64,000 bases of DNA from an uncultured Clostridia bacterium (GTDB lineage: Bacteria > Bacillota > Clostridia > TANB77 > CAG-508), in the NCBI GenBank assembly GCA_944392805.1, contig CALXXZ010000004.1, forward strand, positions 62,001 to 126,000. The letters are read 5' to 3'. Each line of letters begins with the position of its first letter. Within the stretch, counting starts at the first letter, position 1. The notes under the pieces are model-generated. The model worked only from the letters and a program-made list of their open reading frames with translations. It made no database searches and was not told the origin of the DNA. Both the position numbers and the translations under genes were made by a program. Positions 52,233 to 61,135 of this stretch are shown piece after piece.

Positions 52233-52967
52233 TTATATGTTTTTAATTACTACAACTGTTATATTATCTAACCCACCATTTTCATTTGCTAATTCAACAA
52301 GTTTGATAGGTGCTTTTTCTATGTTTCCTTTTGCAATTTTAAAAATATCTTCTTGTTTTACCATATTTGTCAACCCATCTGATGTCATAAGTAAAATATC
52401 ATCTCTTAAAAATCCTTTTACAGAAACATCAGGTTCAACAAATGCATTGCATCCAAGTGCTTTCATTAACATGTTTTTCTTTGGATGATGTTCCGCTTCT
52501 TCTTTAGTTATTGTTCCATCTTTTACTAGTTTTTGAACATAACTGTGGTCTTGAGTTAATTTACGTATAAAGTCTTTTCTTATTCTATAAATCCTACTGT
52601 CTCCTACATGACCAATATATGCCTTATTATTATATATTAAACAAACCTCTAAAGTAGTACCCATTCCTTCAAGTTCTTTATCTTCTTTTGATTTTTCATA
52701 TACTACCATGTTTGCATATTCCATACTACTTGCTACTAATTGGATTAAACTTTGTCTGTCTTTTGGAGTTTCTTTAAAGTTGTTTTCTATATAGCTTTTT
52801 GCACATTTTATTGCTAAGCTACTTGCTATTTCTCCACCTTTATAGCCTCCCATACCGTCTGCTAATAAATATAGTTTGACTTCACTTAACGAATCGGATA
52901 TATAATATGAATCTTGGTTCATATCTCTAACCTTACCTACATCCGATTTTGCATAAGCTATTATCAT
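52233..52967 (-). CDS. PP2C-family Ser/Thr phosphatase (Stp1/PrpC)
   Basis: 244 residues from the ATG at 52967 (CGAGGTG site); the in-frame extension to 53027 lacks a site. Metal motifs: SDVGKVRDMNQDSYY, LLADGMGGYKGGEIAS, GHVGDSRIYRI, LMTSDGLTNMV and GGLDNITVVVI. It reverses PrkC phosphorylation; the phosphatase-kinase pair is conserved in Firmicutes. Confidence 0.95.
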   Translation of the reverse strand: MIIAYAKSDVGKVRDMNQDSYYISDSLSEVKLYLLADGMGGYKGGEIASSLAIKCAKSYIENNFKETPKDRQSLIQLVASSMEYANMVVYEKSKEDKELEGMGTTLEVCLIYNNKAYIGHVGDSRIYRIRKDFIRKLTQDHSYVQKLVKDGTITKEEAEHHPKKNMLMKALGCNAFVEPDVSVKGFLRDDILLMTSDGLTNMVKQEDIFKIAKGNIEKAPIKLVELANENGGLDNITVVVIKNI

Positions 52968-53023
52968 TATTTCACCTCGTATCTTTCTTTTTATTGATGT
53001 TATATCATACTTTATATATTTTT

Positions 53024-54061
53024 TCAAGAATTTTTATTATTATTTAAATTTTTTCTTCTTAATTGTCCACATGCTGCATCTATATCTGAACCTAATTCTC
53101 TTCTTATTGTTGCAACAATTCCATGTTCATTTAGATAATCTCTAAATTTAATTATATTTTCATTTGAACTTTTTGTATATATACCATTTTCTATTTTATT
53201 TATTGGTATTAAATTTACATGACATATCATACCTTTTAATAATTTAATTAATCTTTTAGCATCTTCTAAGTTGTCATTATTGTCCTTTGCTAAAGCATAT
53301 TCAAAAGATATTCTTCTATTCGTTTTTTCTATATAATCTTTACAAGCTTGAATAAGTTGTTCTATTGGAAATGCATTATTTACAGGCATCATTTCACTTC
53401 TTTTTTCATTTGTTGTAGCATGTAAAGAAATTGATAATGTACATTGTATGTTTTCTTCAGCTAATCTATATATACCTGGAACTAGTCCACTTGTTGAGAT
53501 ACTTATATGTCTTGCTCCTATATTTATTCCTTTTGGATTATTTATTATTCTTATTGCATTTACAACATTATTATAATTATTTAAAGGCTCTCCTATTCCC
53601 ATAAATACAACATTTGATATTCGTATTCCATTATCTCTTTCTACTGCAAGTATTTGTTCAACAATTTCTCCTGATGTTAAATTTCTTACAAATTGTATTC
53701 CTGTTGATGCACAAAATTTACATCCCATTTTACATCCTATTTGTGATGATACACATAAACTATATCCATGATGATAACTCATTAATACTGTTTCTATAGC
53801 ATTTCCATCTAATACATCAAATAAATATTTTTTTGTTCCATCTGATGATTCCTGTTTTTTTATTATATTAAAATTACACATTGTGTATTCTTTTTTTAAT
53901 TTTTCTCTTAGTTCTAATGATAAATTTGTCATCTCATCAAAACTAGTAACTTTTGCGTCATATATCCATTTAAATACTTGTTCTGCTCTAAATGGCTTTT
54001 CTCCGATTTCTACAAATTCTTGTTTTAATGCTTCTAAATCATAGTCTTTTATATTTTTCAT
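53024..54061 (-). CDS. rlmN: Dual-specificity 23S rRNA / tRNA adenine-C2 methyltransferase
   Basis: A 345-residue radical SAM enzyme. The Fe-S cysteines are Cys110, Cys114 and Cys117 in QIGCKMGCKFCAST. Further motifs are VFMGIGEPLNNYNNVV, ISISTSGLVPGIYRL, LSISLHATTNEKRSEMMPVN and, near the end, AACGQLR with the second catalytic Cys. It methylates A2503 of 23S rRNA and A37 of tRNAs. The start overlaps the U32 gene stop by four bases (ATGA). Confidence 0.96.
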   Translation of the reverse strand: MKNIKDYDLEALKQEFVEIGEKPFRAEQVFKWIYDAKVTSFDEMTNLSLELREKLKKEYTMCNFNIIKKQESSDGTKKYLFDVLDGNAIETVLMSYHHGYSLCVSSQIGCKMGCKFCASTGIQFVRNLTSGEIVEQILAVERDNGIRISNVVFMGIGEPLNNYNNVVNAIRIINNPKGINIGARHISISTSGLVPGIYRLAEENIQCTLSISLHATTNEKRSEMMPVNNAFPIEQLIQACKDYIEKTNRRISFEYALAKDNNDNLEDAKRLIKLLKGMICHVNLIPINKIENGIYTKSSNENIIKFRDYLNEHGIVATIRRELGSDIDAACGQLRRKNLNNNKNS

Positions 54062-55287
54062 TTTTTTCTCCTAATTATCCAATCTTCTTCACATTTAATT
54101 GGAAGTAATATTTTTACTTTTTGATCTTTTACTCCTGGATTTACAAATTCAATTTCTTCATCAGTTTCATAATCCCATAATTTTTCTATTTTGAATTCTA
54201 CTGGTTCTAATTGACGTGGAACTAATATTTCCATTGTATCTCCAACTGTTAATCTATTACGTATGTCTACAATTGTTTTTTCTCCATCAAATCCAACTAC
54301 TTTTCCACCAAATTGATATTTTTCATTATATTGATGTCCATCATATTCTTGAATATCTTTATTTTTTCTATCATTAAAATAGAATGTTGTTAGTTCTCTT
54401 GTTTTTATTTTTTCTATTTCTTTCATATATTTTTCTGCATCATAATTTTTAGGGTCTTTTTTGTAATCATCTATTGCATTTCTATATACATTTACAATAC
54501 TTGCTACATAATATTCTGTTTTTAATCTTCCTTCTATTTTTAAACTGTCTACACCCATATCAATTATTTCTGGTAATTCTTTTATTAAACATAAATCTTT
54601 TGATGAAAATATGCTTGTTCCATATTCATTTGTTTCTATTGGCATAAATTGTCCTGGATTATTTTTTTCTTCAGCATATAGATTATATGACCATCTACAA
54701 CTTTGTGCACAATCTCCTAAGTTTGCACTTCTACATGATAAGAAATCACTTAAAAAACATCTACCCGAAAATGCAAAACATATTGCACCATGTATAAATA
54801 TTTCTATTTCCATGTCTTCTGGTTTGTTTTCCATTATGTATCTTAATTGCTCTTTATTCATTTCTCTTGCCATTATCATTCTTTTAGCACCATTTTTACG
54901 CCAGAAGTTACAATCATGTAGGCTTACTATATTCGCTTGTGTACTTACATTTATTGGCACACTTGGTGCATATTGTTTTAATACTTCTATTACTCCTCCA
55001 TCTGCTGCTATTATTCCATCTGGCTTTAATTCTTCTAGTTTTTTTGCCATTTCTATTATTTCTTCATATTTTTCATCCCATGCAAATATGTTTAATGTTA
55101 CATATATTTTTTTACCTATACTATGTGCATATTTTATTGTTTTTACTAAGTCATCATCTTTCATGTCTGCTCTTGTTCTTAATGATAATGATGATGTTCC
55201 ACAATATACTGCATCTGCTCCATATAAATATGCTATTTTTGCTTTTTCATATGACCCTGCTGGGGCTAATAATTCTACTTCTTTCAT
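54058..55287 (-). CDS. Peptidase U32-family protein (TrhP-like tRNA hydroxylation)
   Basis: 409 residues from the ATG at 55287 (GAGG site). U32 motifs: VELLAPAGSYEKAKIAYLYG, ADAVYCGTSSLSLRTRA, the signature EIFIHGAICFAFSGRCFLSD and a Cys-rich stretch (SCRSANLGDCAQSCRW), then DSLKIEGRLKTEYYVASIVN. Members once called proteases include TrhP, which with TrmR makes 5-methoxyuridine at tRNA position 34 (known from Bacillus yrrMNO). A trmR-like gene lies 1.2 kb upstream on the same strand, separated by a plus-strand gene of foreign composition. Confidence 0.88.
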   Translation of the reverse strand: MKEVELLAPAGSYEKAKIAYLYGADAVYCGTSSLSLRTRADMKDDDLVKTIKYAHSIGKKIYVTLNIFAWDEKYEEIIEMAKKLEELKPDGIIAADGGVIEVLKQYAPSVPINVSTQANIVSLHDCNFWRKNGAKRMIMAREMNKEQLRYIMENKPEDMEIEIFIHGAICFAFSGRCFLSDFLSCRSANLGDCAQSCRWSYNLYAEEKNNPGQFMPIETNEYGTSIFSSKDLCLIKELPEIIDMGVDSLKIEGRLKTEYYVASIVNVYRNAIDDYKKDPKNYDAEKYMKEIEKIKTRELTTFYFNDRKNKDIQEYDGHQYNEKYQFGGKVVGFDGEKTIVDIRNRLTVGDTMEILVPRQLEPVEFKIEKLWDYETDEEIEFVNPGVKDQKVKILLPIKCEEDWIIRRKK

Positions 55288-55322
55288 TTTACTTTCCTCT
55301 TTTTCTTTTTTTATCAAACAAT

Positions 55323-55351
55323 ATTATACCTACTTTTTTGGTTTATGTCAA
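55323..55351 (-). promoter_or_regulatory. Consensus promoter of the U32-rlmN-stp-prkC operon
   Basis: Minus-strand TTGACA (55346-55351), 17-base spacer, TATAAT (55323-55328): a full match to sigma-A. Confidence 0.85.
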
Positions 55352-55369
55352 TCAAAATCTTGCACTATG

Positions 55370-55398
55370 TTTACTTTTTGCCAATTTTTTGGTATAAT
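55370..55398 (+). promoter_or_regulatory. Promoter of the RelA/SpoT-domain gene
   Basis: TTTACT (55370-55375), 17-base spacer, TATAAT (55393-55398). A small hairpin TCAATT/AATTGA precedes the AAAGGAG site. Confidence 0.6.
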
Positions 55399-55451
55399 AT
55401 AATATATGAAGTTGTGCACATTGTCAATTGAAAATTGAAAGGAGATATTAT

Positions 55452-56366
55452 ATGACAGAAAAAGAAAAAATTTTAGGTAATGTATTTCGGGAAGCTTTAT
55501 ACACCAGTAATAGCGTTCCTGAAATGATGGAAGGCTTTAGTAACAATATCTTGCAAAATTTTACTAGCGAAGATTTCTTGTTATTACAAATGGCTTCACA
55601 GCTACATGAATCTGCTCAAATCCGGAAAATAGCTCATGAATACATGAAATTAATGTCTTCTATGAGTTCCGAATGTTTCAGGTTAATTGCCAGCAAACAT
55701 CCTACTTTACGCTTCTGCACCTCGCAAAGGTTTAAAAGCTCGGTAAGCGAAATTTATAAGAGATATGAGCGAGTACAAGACGGGCTGTCTCCTGAAATCA
55801 AGGATTTGCCTGCAGTACGAATCATCCTGCTAGAACCAGAAACTCAGGAAACCCTTCGGCTAGAGTATGTGATTGCTCTAGAAATTATGGAGAATTTTTC
55901 AGCTTTAAATGCTGATTCCAATTTTCCTTTGGCTGTTAACTTATCAATTCCTGATAAGTCAGTCAGCAAAAGTTCGTTTAATCCGGATAAACACCCTGAT
56001 GTTCTACTTCCGGATGAATCCTTAATCATTTCTGGGCTAGACAAGCTAGGAAAAGATTACATTCGATTTCCAAAAGATTTTGGCTATCAATCTTTTCATA
56101 TCTCTTTTGAGCTTGTTAGTAAGTCTAATTTACGTATCTTTGCTGAGGTCCAAATAAGAACTATCACTCAGCATCAATATGCAGAATTCGGACCAGCAAG
56201 TCATGTAGAATATAAGAACAAAAGGAATGAAAAGATGTCCGAAATATTCTATTTTGACAAAGAGAAAGTCCACATTAATGGGTATTATCCTAATCTAATT
56301 TCAGAATTAGATTATTCTGGATTTTCAAAACCTATATTTGTTACAGAAAGATCAAAAACCTTTTAA
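55452..56366 (+). CDS. RelA/SpoT-domain protein (putative small alarmone synthetase or related pyrophosphokinase)
   Basis: 304 residues from the ATG at 55452 (AAAGGAG site). The N-terminal about 90 residues are helical. The RelA_SpoT nucleotidyltransferase pattern follows: RFKSSVSEIYKRYE, IKDLPAVRIILLEP, DKLGKDYIRFPKDFGYQSFH (G-loop with Tyr) and FAEVQIRTITQHQYAEFGPA with the conserved catalytic Glu, then HVEYKNK. No HD hydrolase domain. Base composition is about 35-50% GC in samples, against about 25-30% for its neighbours, and codons such as CGG, TCC and CTG are used. It lies against the direction of the surrounding genes, between trmR- and trhP-like genes that are normally adjacent. Horizontal gain is likely. 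Product could be (p)ppGpp, another alarmone, or a modified tRNA. Confidence 0.8.
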   Translation: MTEKEKILGNVFREALYTSNSVPEMMEGFSNNILQNFTSEDFLLLQMASQLHESAQIRKIAHEYMKLMSSMSSECFRLIASKHPTLRFCTSQRFKSSVSEIYKRYERVQDGLSPEIKDLPAVRIILLEPETQETLRLEYVIALEIMENFSALNADSNFPLAVNLSIPDKSVSKSSFNPDKHPDVLLPDESLIISGLDKLGKDYIRFPKDFGYQSFHISFELVSKSNLRIFAEVQIRTITQHQYAEFGPASHVEYKNKRNEKMSEIFYFDKEKVHINGYYPNLISELDYSGFSKPIFVTERSKTF

Positions 56367-56405
56367 CTTGCAAATTGGCTCATCTGTCAAATGCAAGTAA
56401 TTGAC

Positions 56406-56440
56406 AAAAAAGTTCCTAGGTCATTTCCCAGGAACTTTTC
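56406..56440. terminator. Bidirectional terminator between the Rel-like gene and trmR
   Basis: AAAAGTTCCT / AGGAACTTTT hairpin (56407-56416 with 56430-56439) with T runs on both sides. Confidence 0.8.
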
Positions 56441-56463
56441 ATTATTTATAAATAATTTTATTA

Positions 56464-57057
56464 TCATTTCTCTTCTATTTTACTTATTGCTAATCCATCT
56501 CCAACTTCTAATATCTCTGTTTGTATATTAGGATTTTCTGTAACTTCTTTTATATATTCACGTAAATTTCTTACTGCTGTACGTTGTTTATGTTTATTAT
56601 AATCACTCATTACATAGCCTTTATATAAAATATTATCAGCTAAAATAACTCCATTTTTATTTATCATTCTTAATGCTTGTTCCAAGAAAAAAGGATATTT
56701 TCCTTTTGCAGCATCAATAAATACTACATCATATTTTTCATTTAAAGTAGGTAAAATTTCAACGGCATCTCCTTCATATATATTTATCTTATCTTCTACT
56801 CCTACATTTTTTATATTTATTTTAGCTTCAGCTATACGTTCTTCATCTCTTTCTATTGTATCTATTTTTCCGCCCTCTTGTAGATATTCTGAAAAGCACA
56901 TTGCAGAATATCCAACTGCAGTTCCTATTTCAAGTATTCTTTTAGGTTTTATTTCTTTTAATATTTTATCTACAACTTCTAATGTGTCATCCATTATTAT
57001 TGGAATATGTTCATCTAAAGCTTTTTGTTTTATTTTTTCTAATTCTTCTATATTCAT
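56464..57057 (-). CDS. trmR: SAM-dependent O-methyltransferase, TrmR-like (tRNA 5-hydroxyuridine methyltransferase)
   Basis: A 197-residue class I methyltransferase of the caffeoyl-CoA/catechol type: RILEIGTAVGYSAMCFSEYL (SAM site), IDTIERDEERIAEAKINIKN, YDVVFIDAAKGKYPFFLEQA (metal site Asp) and GVILADNILYKGYV. In Bacillus this family (YrrM/TrmR) methylates ho5U34 of tRNA made by TrhP proteins. A U32 TrhP-like protein downstream on the same strand supports the call. Confidence 0.82.
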   Translation of the reverse strand: MNIEELEKIKQKALDEHIPIIMDDTLEVVDKILKEIKPKRILEIGTAVGYSAMCFSEYLQEGGKIDTIERDEERIAEAKINIKNVGVEDKINIYEGDAVEILPTLNEKYDVVFIDAAKGKYPFFLEQALRMINKNGVILADNILYKGYVMSDYNKHKQRTAVRNLREYIKEVTENPNIQTEILEVGDGLAISKIEEK

Positions 57058-57083
57058 AATTACTTCCTTTTCTTATTTTATTC

Positions 57084-57111
57084 AAGGCAAGTGGTATGTG
57101 CCACTCGCCTT
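57084..57111 (-). terminator. Terminator of the 41-residue gene
   Basis: AAGGCAAGTGG (57084-57094) and CCACTCGCCTT (57101-57111) pair with one mismatch in DNA that becomes a G-U pair in minus-strand RNA. A T-rich tract follows. Confidence 0.75.
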
Positions 57112-57130
57112 CTTTCGGGACTACAAAATT

Positions 57131-57256
57131 TTAATCACAGGTACAGCCATCATCGTCATCATCATACTCTGAATCATAGGATCTGTCCATTTCCTTTAGA
57201 AAAGTCCGATAAAGTTCTTCTAACGTAGGCTCTTTTTTTTCCTTTTCATTTTGCAT
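57131..57256 (-). CDS. 41-residue acidic peptide ending in DDDDDGCTCD
   Basis: The frame starts at the ATG at 57256 behind AAAGGGG and codes for MQNEKEKKEPTLEELYRTF, a short charged stretch, then five Asp and GCTCD at the end. Its GC (about 37%) is above that of its neighbours. A terminator follows the stop closely. No family recognised. The leader-like front and Cys-containing tail vaguely resemble peptide-precursor layouts, but no maturation enzyme is nearby, so I do not assign a function. Confidence 0.6.
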   Translation of the reverse strand: MQNEKEKKEPTLEELYRTFLKEMDRSYDSEYDDDDDGCTCD

Positions 57257-57322
57257 ATTCTTTCCCCTTTCAAATTTTTTGCTATATCATAATTCTACAA
57301 AATTCGAGTTAATATGTCAATA

Positions 57323-58906
57323 CTATCTTAATGAATCTACGCCTTGTTCCTCTGATTCAGGTTTTTTAGGTGTGTTTTTATCCTTATCTTGTACTTTTTT
57401 ATCTTCGCTTAATATTTTTTGCATTTTGGCAATTCCTCTTTGTTCTTCTATTGTTAAATCTGCTATACATGTATATTTTTTTAACTCATTATAAGCTTTT
57501 TCCTTATCATATAAAATTTCATATAATTTTGTTATTAAAAATATTGACTTTGCTCTATCTTTGAATTTTTCTAATTGCTTAACTATTTCTGGTAAATCTT
57601 CTTTTTCTATTTCTCCTTTACCTAACTTTTCTATAACATATTTAGAATATTCTCTTTGTTCTCTTGCCTCATCTTTTTTCTTTCTATCCAAATATTGTTC
57701 TATCATATTCTCTTCTTCAATTTCTTTTCTTGTTTGTGCTATTTCATTTAAAATGTTATTATATTCTTCTGGTGTAATTGAAAATTCATCATCTATAAAA
57801 CTTTCTAATCCATTAATCTTATCTTGTTTATTATCTGTGATTTTTGATTTTATATCTAATAACACTATTAAACTTTCAACATAGTTCGGATATTTTTTTG
57901 CTTCTTGTATCAATTGCTCTATTTCTTTTCTTCCTATATTTCCATAAATAAAATCTCTTCTAACTTGCTCTATAAATTCTTTTCTTGTCTCTTCTGTATA
58001 ATTTTCTTTTAATCCTTGTTTCAACTGTTCTTTTTCTTTTCGTTTCTCTATTAAATGCTTAACTTTTTCTAGTCGTTGTTGTACATTTATTTGTGTTCCC
58101 TCTGGTGAATTAGATAATATTTCCTCTAAATATTCTCTTTCTTTTTCTAAATTTCCGTTTTCCCTTTCGATTTTTGATAAAAACCAAAGTGCTATTTCAT
58201 CTTTATCATAAACACTTAAAAGCTCATTTGCAGTTTGTTCTGCTTCTTCTCTTTCTCCTATTATAAATAATGCTTTAACTAATTTTTCTTTTGCTGTTAT
58301 TTCTCCAGGGTTTTCTGCTAATATTTCACTTGCAATTTCTTTTACTTTTTTATAAGTACTTACATATGTTTTTTGTAAAGTATTATTTTGATTAAAATTT
58401 TTTCCTTTTATTACATTTTCACTTTGACGTTCTTCTGTTATCTTTTTTACGCTTCTTTCTAATGTTGCAATCTCTCTATACATTCTTTCTATAGGAGTTA
58501 ATCCTCTGAAATTCTTGTTATTTTTTTTATTTTCTATACGTTCTTTTTTCTTTTTTAGTGCCTGATTATAAGGTTCATTTTCTAATATTTTATCTATATA
58601 TTCTATTGCTTGATTATAATTTCCTGATTTTTCTTCTATTATAGATAATCCGTTTAAAACATCTCTTGACTGTGTTTTATCTAATAATCCATATGCAATG
58701 TTTTTAGCCCCTTCTATATCATTTAAACCAATATATACATACATTAATTTAGTCTGCATTTCTAAATCATCTGGTAATATTTCTAATACACCTTCTAGAC
58801 GCTCTTTTAAAGTTAGTAATAATTTTCTTCTTTTGTCTATATCTTTTTCCTCTCTTTGTTCTTTATCTAACTTAAATATTATTGATTTATAACTTTTTAC
58901 ATCCAT
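57323..58906 (-). CDS. TPR-type helical repeat protein, unknown function
   Basis: A 527-residue soluble protein of tetratricopeptide-like helices, e.g. SGNYNQAIEYIDKILENEPYNQALKKK and IGEREEAEQTANELLSVYDKDEIALWFLSKIERENGNLEKEREYLEEIL. The second half is more charged. No signal peptide and no catalytic motif. Such proteins act as scaffolds. Single gene with AAAGGAG site. Confidence 0.75.
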   Translation of the reverse strand: MDVKSYKSIIFKLDKEQREEKDIDKRRKLLLTLKERLEGVLEILPDDLEMQTKLMYVYIGLNDIEGAKNIAYGLLDKTQSRDVLNGLSIIEEKSGNYNQAIEYIDKILENEPYNQALKKKKERIENKKNNKNFRGLTPIERMYREIATLERSVKKITEERQSENVIKGKNFNQNNTLQKTYVSTYKKVKEIASEILAENPGEITAKEKLVKALFIIGEREEAEQTANELLSVYDKDEIALWFLSKIERENGNLEKEREYLEEILSNSPEGTQINVQQRLEKVKHLIEKRKEKEQLKQGLKENYTEETRKEFIEQVRRDFIYGNIGRKEIEQLIQEAKKYPNYVESLIVLLDIKSKITDNKQDKINGLESFIDDEFSITPEEYNNILNEIAQTRKEIEEENMIEQYLDRKKKDEAREQREYSKYVIEKLGKGEIEKEDLPEIVKQLEKFKDRAKSIFLITKLYEILYDKEKAYNELKKYTCIADLTIEEQRGIAKMQKILSEDKKVQDKDKNTPKKPESEEQGVDSLR

Positions 58907-58969
58907 GTTTTTCTCCTTTTGTCTAATTATATACTATTAAATATAATTAATCAAGAACGTTTTTATCAA

Positions 58970-59000
58970 CTAAAAAGAGCCATTCTCAGGCTCTTTTTAG
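58970..59000. terminator. Terminator after the Cys-rich 68-residue gene
   Basis: A 12-bp perfect stem CTAAAAAGAGCC / GGCTCTTTTTAG, two bases from the stop codon. Confidence 0.85.
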
Positions 59001-59001
59001 T

Positions 59002-59208
59002 TCAATTTTCTGCAAAAACTACACAATAAGTATACTTTTGGCATTTGTGGCAATCCCCCTCACACATTGGACAGGTTGCTCTTGATTCACATGCCATACA
59101 GTCAATATGTTGACAGTATATAAATGGACATGTTTCTCTTTCACAAGATTCGCAACCTATAGGGTTACATCTGCACTCCCGTTGATGTCTATTAGAGGTC
59201 TCTTTCAT
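59002..59208 (-). CDS. 68-residue Cys-rich protein, probable metal binding
   Basis: The ATG at 59208 is chosen because AAGGAGG lies eight bases upstream; earlier in-frame ATGs are too close. Thirteen Cys occur in 68 residues, in C-x(1-2)-C and C-x(3-5)-C spacings (RECRCNPIGCESC, FIYCQHIDCMACESRATC, PMCEGDCHKCQKYTYC), with His in QHIDC and DCHKC. Two or more zinc or Fe-S sites are likely. GC is about 48% in a 60-base sample, far above its surroundings, so it may be acquired. No family recognised. Confidence 0.65.
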   Translation of the reverse strand: MKETSNRHQRECRCNPIGCESCERETCPFIYCQHIDCMACESRATCPMCEGDCHKCQKYTYCVVFAEN

Positions 59209-59280
59209 AAGCATATCCTCCTTAAATTTTATGTCAATATTATACACTCATTTTGTTTTTATGTCAATCTTTTTTTCTTT

Positions 59281-61101
59281 TTATTTGTTGGCATTTCTTG
59301 CTGCTCTTTCTCTTTCTTTATTGTCTAATATTTTCTTTCTTAATCTAATAGATTTTGGTGTTACTTCTACTAATTCATCATCTTGTATGAATTCAATAGC
59401 TTTTTCAAGTGACATTTGGATTGGTGGCACTAAACGTAATGCATCATCTGAACCAGAAGCTCTAGTATTTGTTAAATGTTTCTCTTTACATACATTTATT
59501 GCTAAATCTTCTGATCTTGAATTTAGTCCAACTATCATTCCTTCATATACATCTACACCAGGTCCAATAAATAAATCTCCTTTATCTTGTGCATTATATA
59601 ATCCATAAGTTATAGATGTTCCATTTTCAAATGCTACGATTGTTCCTCTAACTCTTGAAACAACATCTCCTTTAAATGGTTCATATGAATCAAATATACT
59701 ATTCATTACACCCTCACCTTTTGTATCTGTAAGGAATTCTGTTCTATATCCTATTAAACCTCTTGAAGGAATTTTAAATTCAATTTTTGTATGTCCTGCT
59801 TCTGCTGGTTCCATATTTACCATTTCTGCTTTTCTTCTACCTAATTTTTCTATAACATTTCCTACACAGTCATCAGGTACATTTACAACTAATCTTTCAA
59901 CTGGCTCACATTTTACACCATCAATTTCTTTAATTATTACTTTTGGTCTTGATACTAATAATTCATATCCTTCTCTTCTCATTGTTTCTATTAAAACTGA
60001 TAAATGTAATTCTCCTCTTCCTGATACTACAAATGAATCTGGAGATTCTGTTTCTTCTACTCTTAAGCTTACATTTCTTTCTAGTTCTTTAAATAATCTA
60101 TCTCTAATATGTCTTGATGTTATAAATTGTCCCTCTCTTCCTGCAAATGGTCCATTATTTACACTAAATGTCATTGAAACTGTTGGTTCATCTATATCAA
60201 CAAATGGTATTTTTTCAGGATTATTGAAGTCACATATTGTATCTCCTATATGAATTCCTGCTAAACCAGCAACTTCTATGATATCTCCTGCTTTAGCTTC
60301 TTCAACTTCTACTTTTTTTAGTCCCATATGTGTATATACTTTTGCTATTTTTCCTTGTGATATTTTGTCATCTTTTTCACATATACTTACAGGCATACCT
60401 ACTTTAATTATTCCTCTTTCTAGTCTACCAATAGCAATTCTTCCAACATAATCATCATAATCTATATTAGATACTAACATTTGTGCTGACCCTTCTTCAT
60501 CACAGTCTGGTGCTTTTATAGTATTTACTATTGTTTCAAATAAACATGTTAAATCTGTATCTGGATCATCTAAATTTAATTTTCCTATTCCGTTTTTTGC
60601 TGATGCATATACTACTGGGAAGTCTAATTGATCATCATTTGCATCTAGTTCGATAAATAATTCCATTACTTGATCTAATACTTTTTGTGGTTCTGCTCCT
60701 GGTCTATCTATTTTATTTATAACAACTATTGGTTTTAGATTCATTGCTAATGATTTTTTTAATACTTCTCTTGTTTGTGGCATTGCACCTTCAAATGCAT
60801 CAACTAATAGAAGTACTCCATCTACTGTTTTTAGTACTCTTTCTACTTCTCCTCCAAAATCAGCATGTCCAGGTGTATCTACTATATTTATTTTTATGTC
60901 TTTATACATTACTGCTGTGTTTTTGGCTAGTATTGTTATTCCTCTTTCTTTTTCTTGGTCGTTTGAGTCCATTACTCTTTCTTGTACTTGTTCATTATCT
61001 CTAAATACATGGCTTTGTCTTAGTAATGCATCAACTAATGTTGTTTTTCCATGGTCTACGTGTGCGATTATTGCTATATTTCTTATATTTGGTTTATTCA
61101 T
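59281..61101 (-). CDS. typA: Ribosome-associated GTPase TypA/BipA
   Basis: A 606-residue translational GTPase with G1 AHVDHGKTTLVDALL, switch II DTPGHADFGGEVERVL, NKIDRPGAEP and the typical C-terminal domain (SRGLIGYRTEFLTDTKGEGVMN, RSEDLAINVCKEKHLTNTRA). It binds 70S ribosomes, helps large-subunit assembly and cold growth. AAGGAG site. Confidence 0.97.
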   Translation of the reverse strand: MNKPNIRNIAIIAHVDHGKTTLVDALLRQSHVFRDNEQVQERVMDSNDQEKERGITILAKNTAVMYKDIKINIVDTPGHADFGGEVERVLKTVDGVLLLVDAFEGAMPQTREVLKKSLAMNLKPIVVINKIDRPGAEPQKVLDQVMELFIELDANDDQLDFPVVYASAKNGIGKLNLDDPDTDLTCLFETIVNTIKAPDCDEEGSAQMLVSNIDYDDYVGRIAIGRLERGIIKVGMPVSICEKDDKISQGKIAKVYTHMGLKKVEVEEAKAGDIIEVAGLAGIHIGDTICDFNNPEKIPFVDIDEPTVSMTFSVNNGPFAGREGQFITSRHIRDRLFKELERNVSLRVEETESPDSFVVSGRGELHLSVLIETMRREGYELLVSRPKVIIKEIDGVKCEPVERLVVNVPDDCVGNVIEKLGRRKAEMVNMEPAEAGHTKIEFKIPSRGLIGYRTEFLTDTKGEGVMNSIFDSYEPFKGDVVSRVRGTIVAFENGTSITYGLYNAQDKGDLFIGPGVDVYEGMIVGLNSRSEDLAINVCKEKHLTNTRASGSDDALRLVPPIQMSLEKAIEFIQDDELVEVTPKSIRLRKKILDNKERERAARNANK

Positions 61102-61135
61102 TTTCTTTCATTCTCCTTCTATTTTACAACTATTT

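Noticed and set aside
55844..56044. 66-residue minus-strand frame within the Rel-like gene
   Set aside because: Shadow frame. I considered it as an antitoxin but it has no ribosome site and lies wholly inside the coding region.
55452..57256. Rel-like gene plus 41-residue gene as a toxin-antitoxin pair
   Set aside because: They are on opposite strands and separated by trmR and two terminators; adjacency typical of such pairs is missing.
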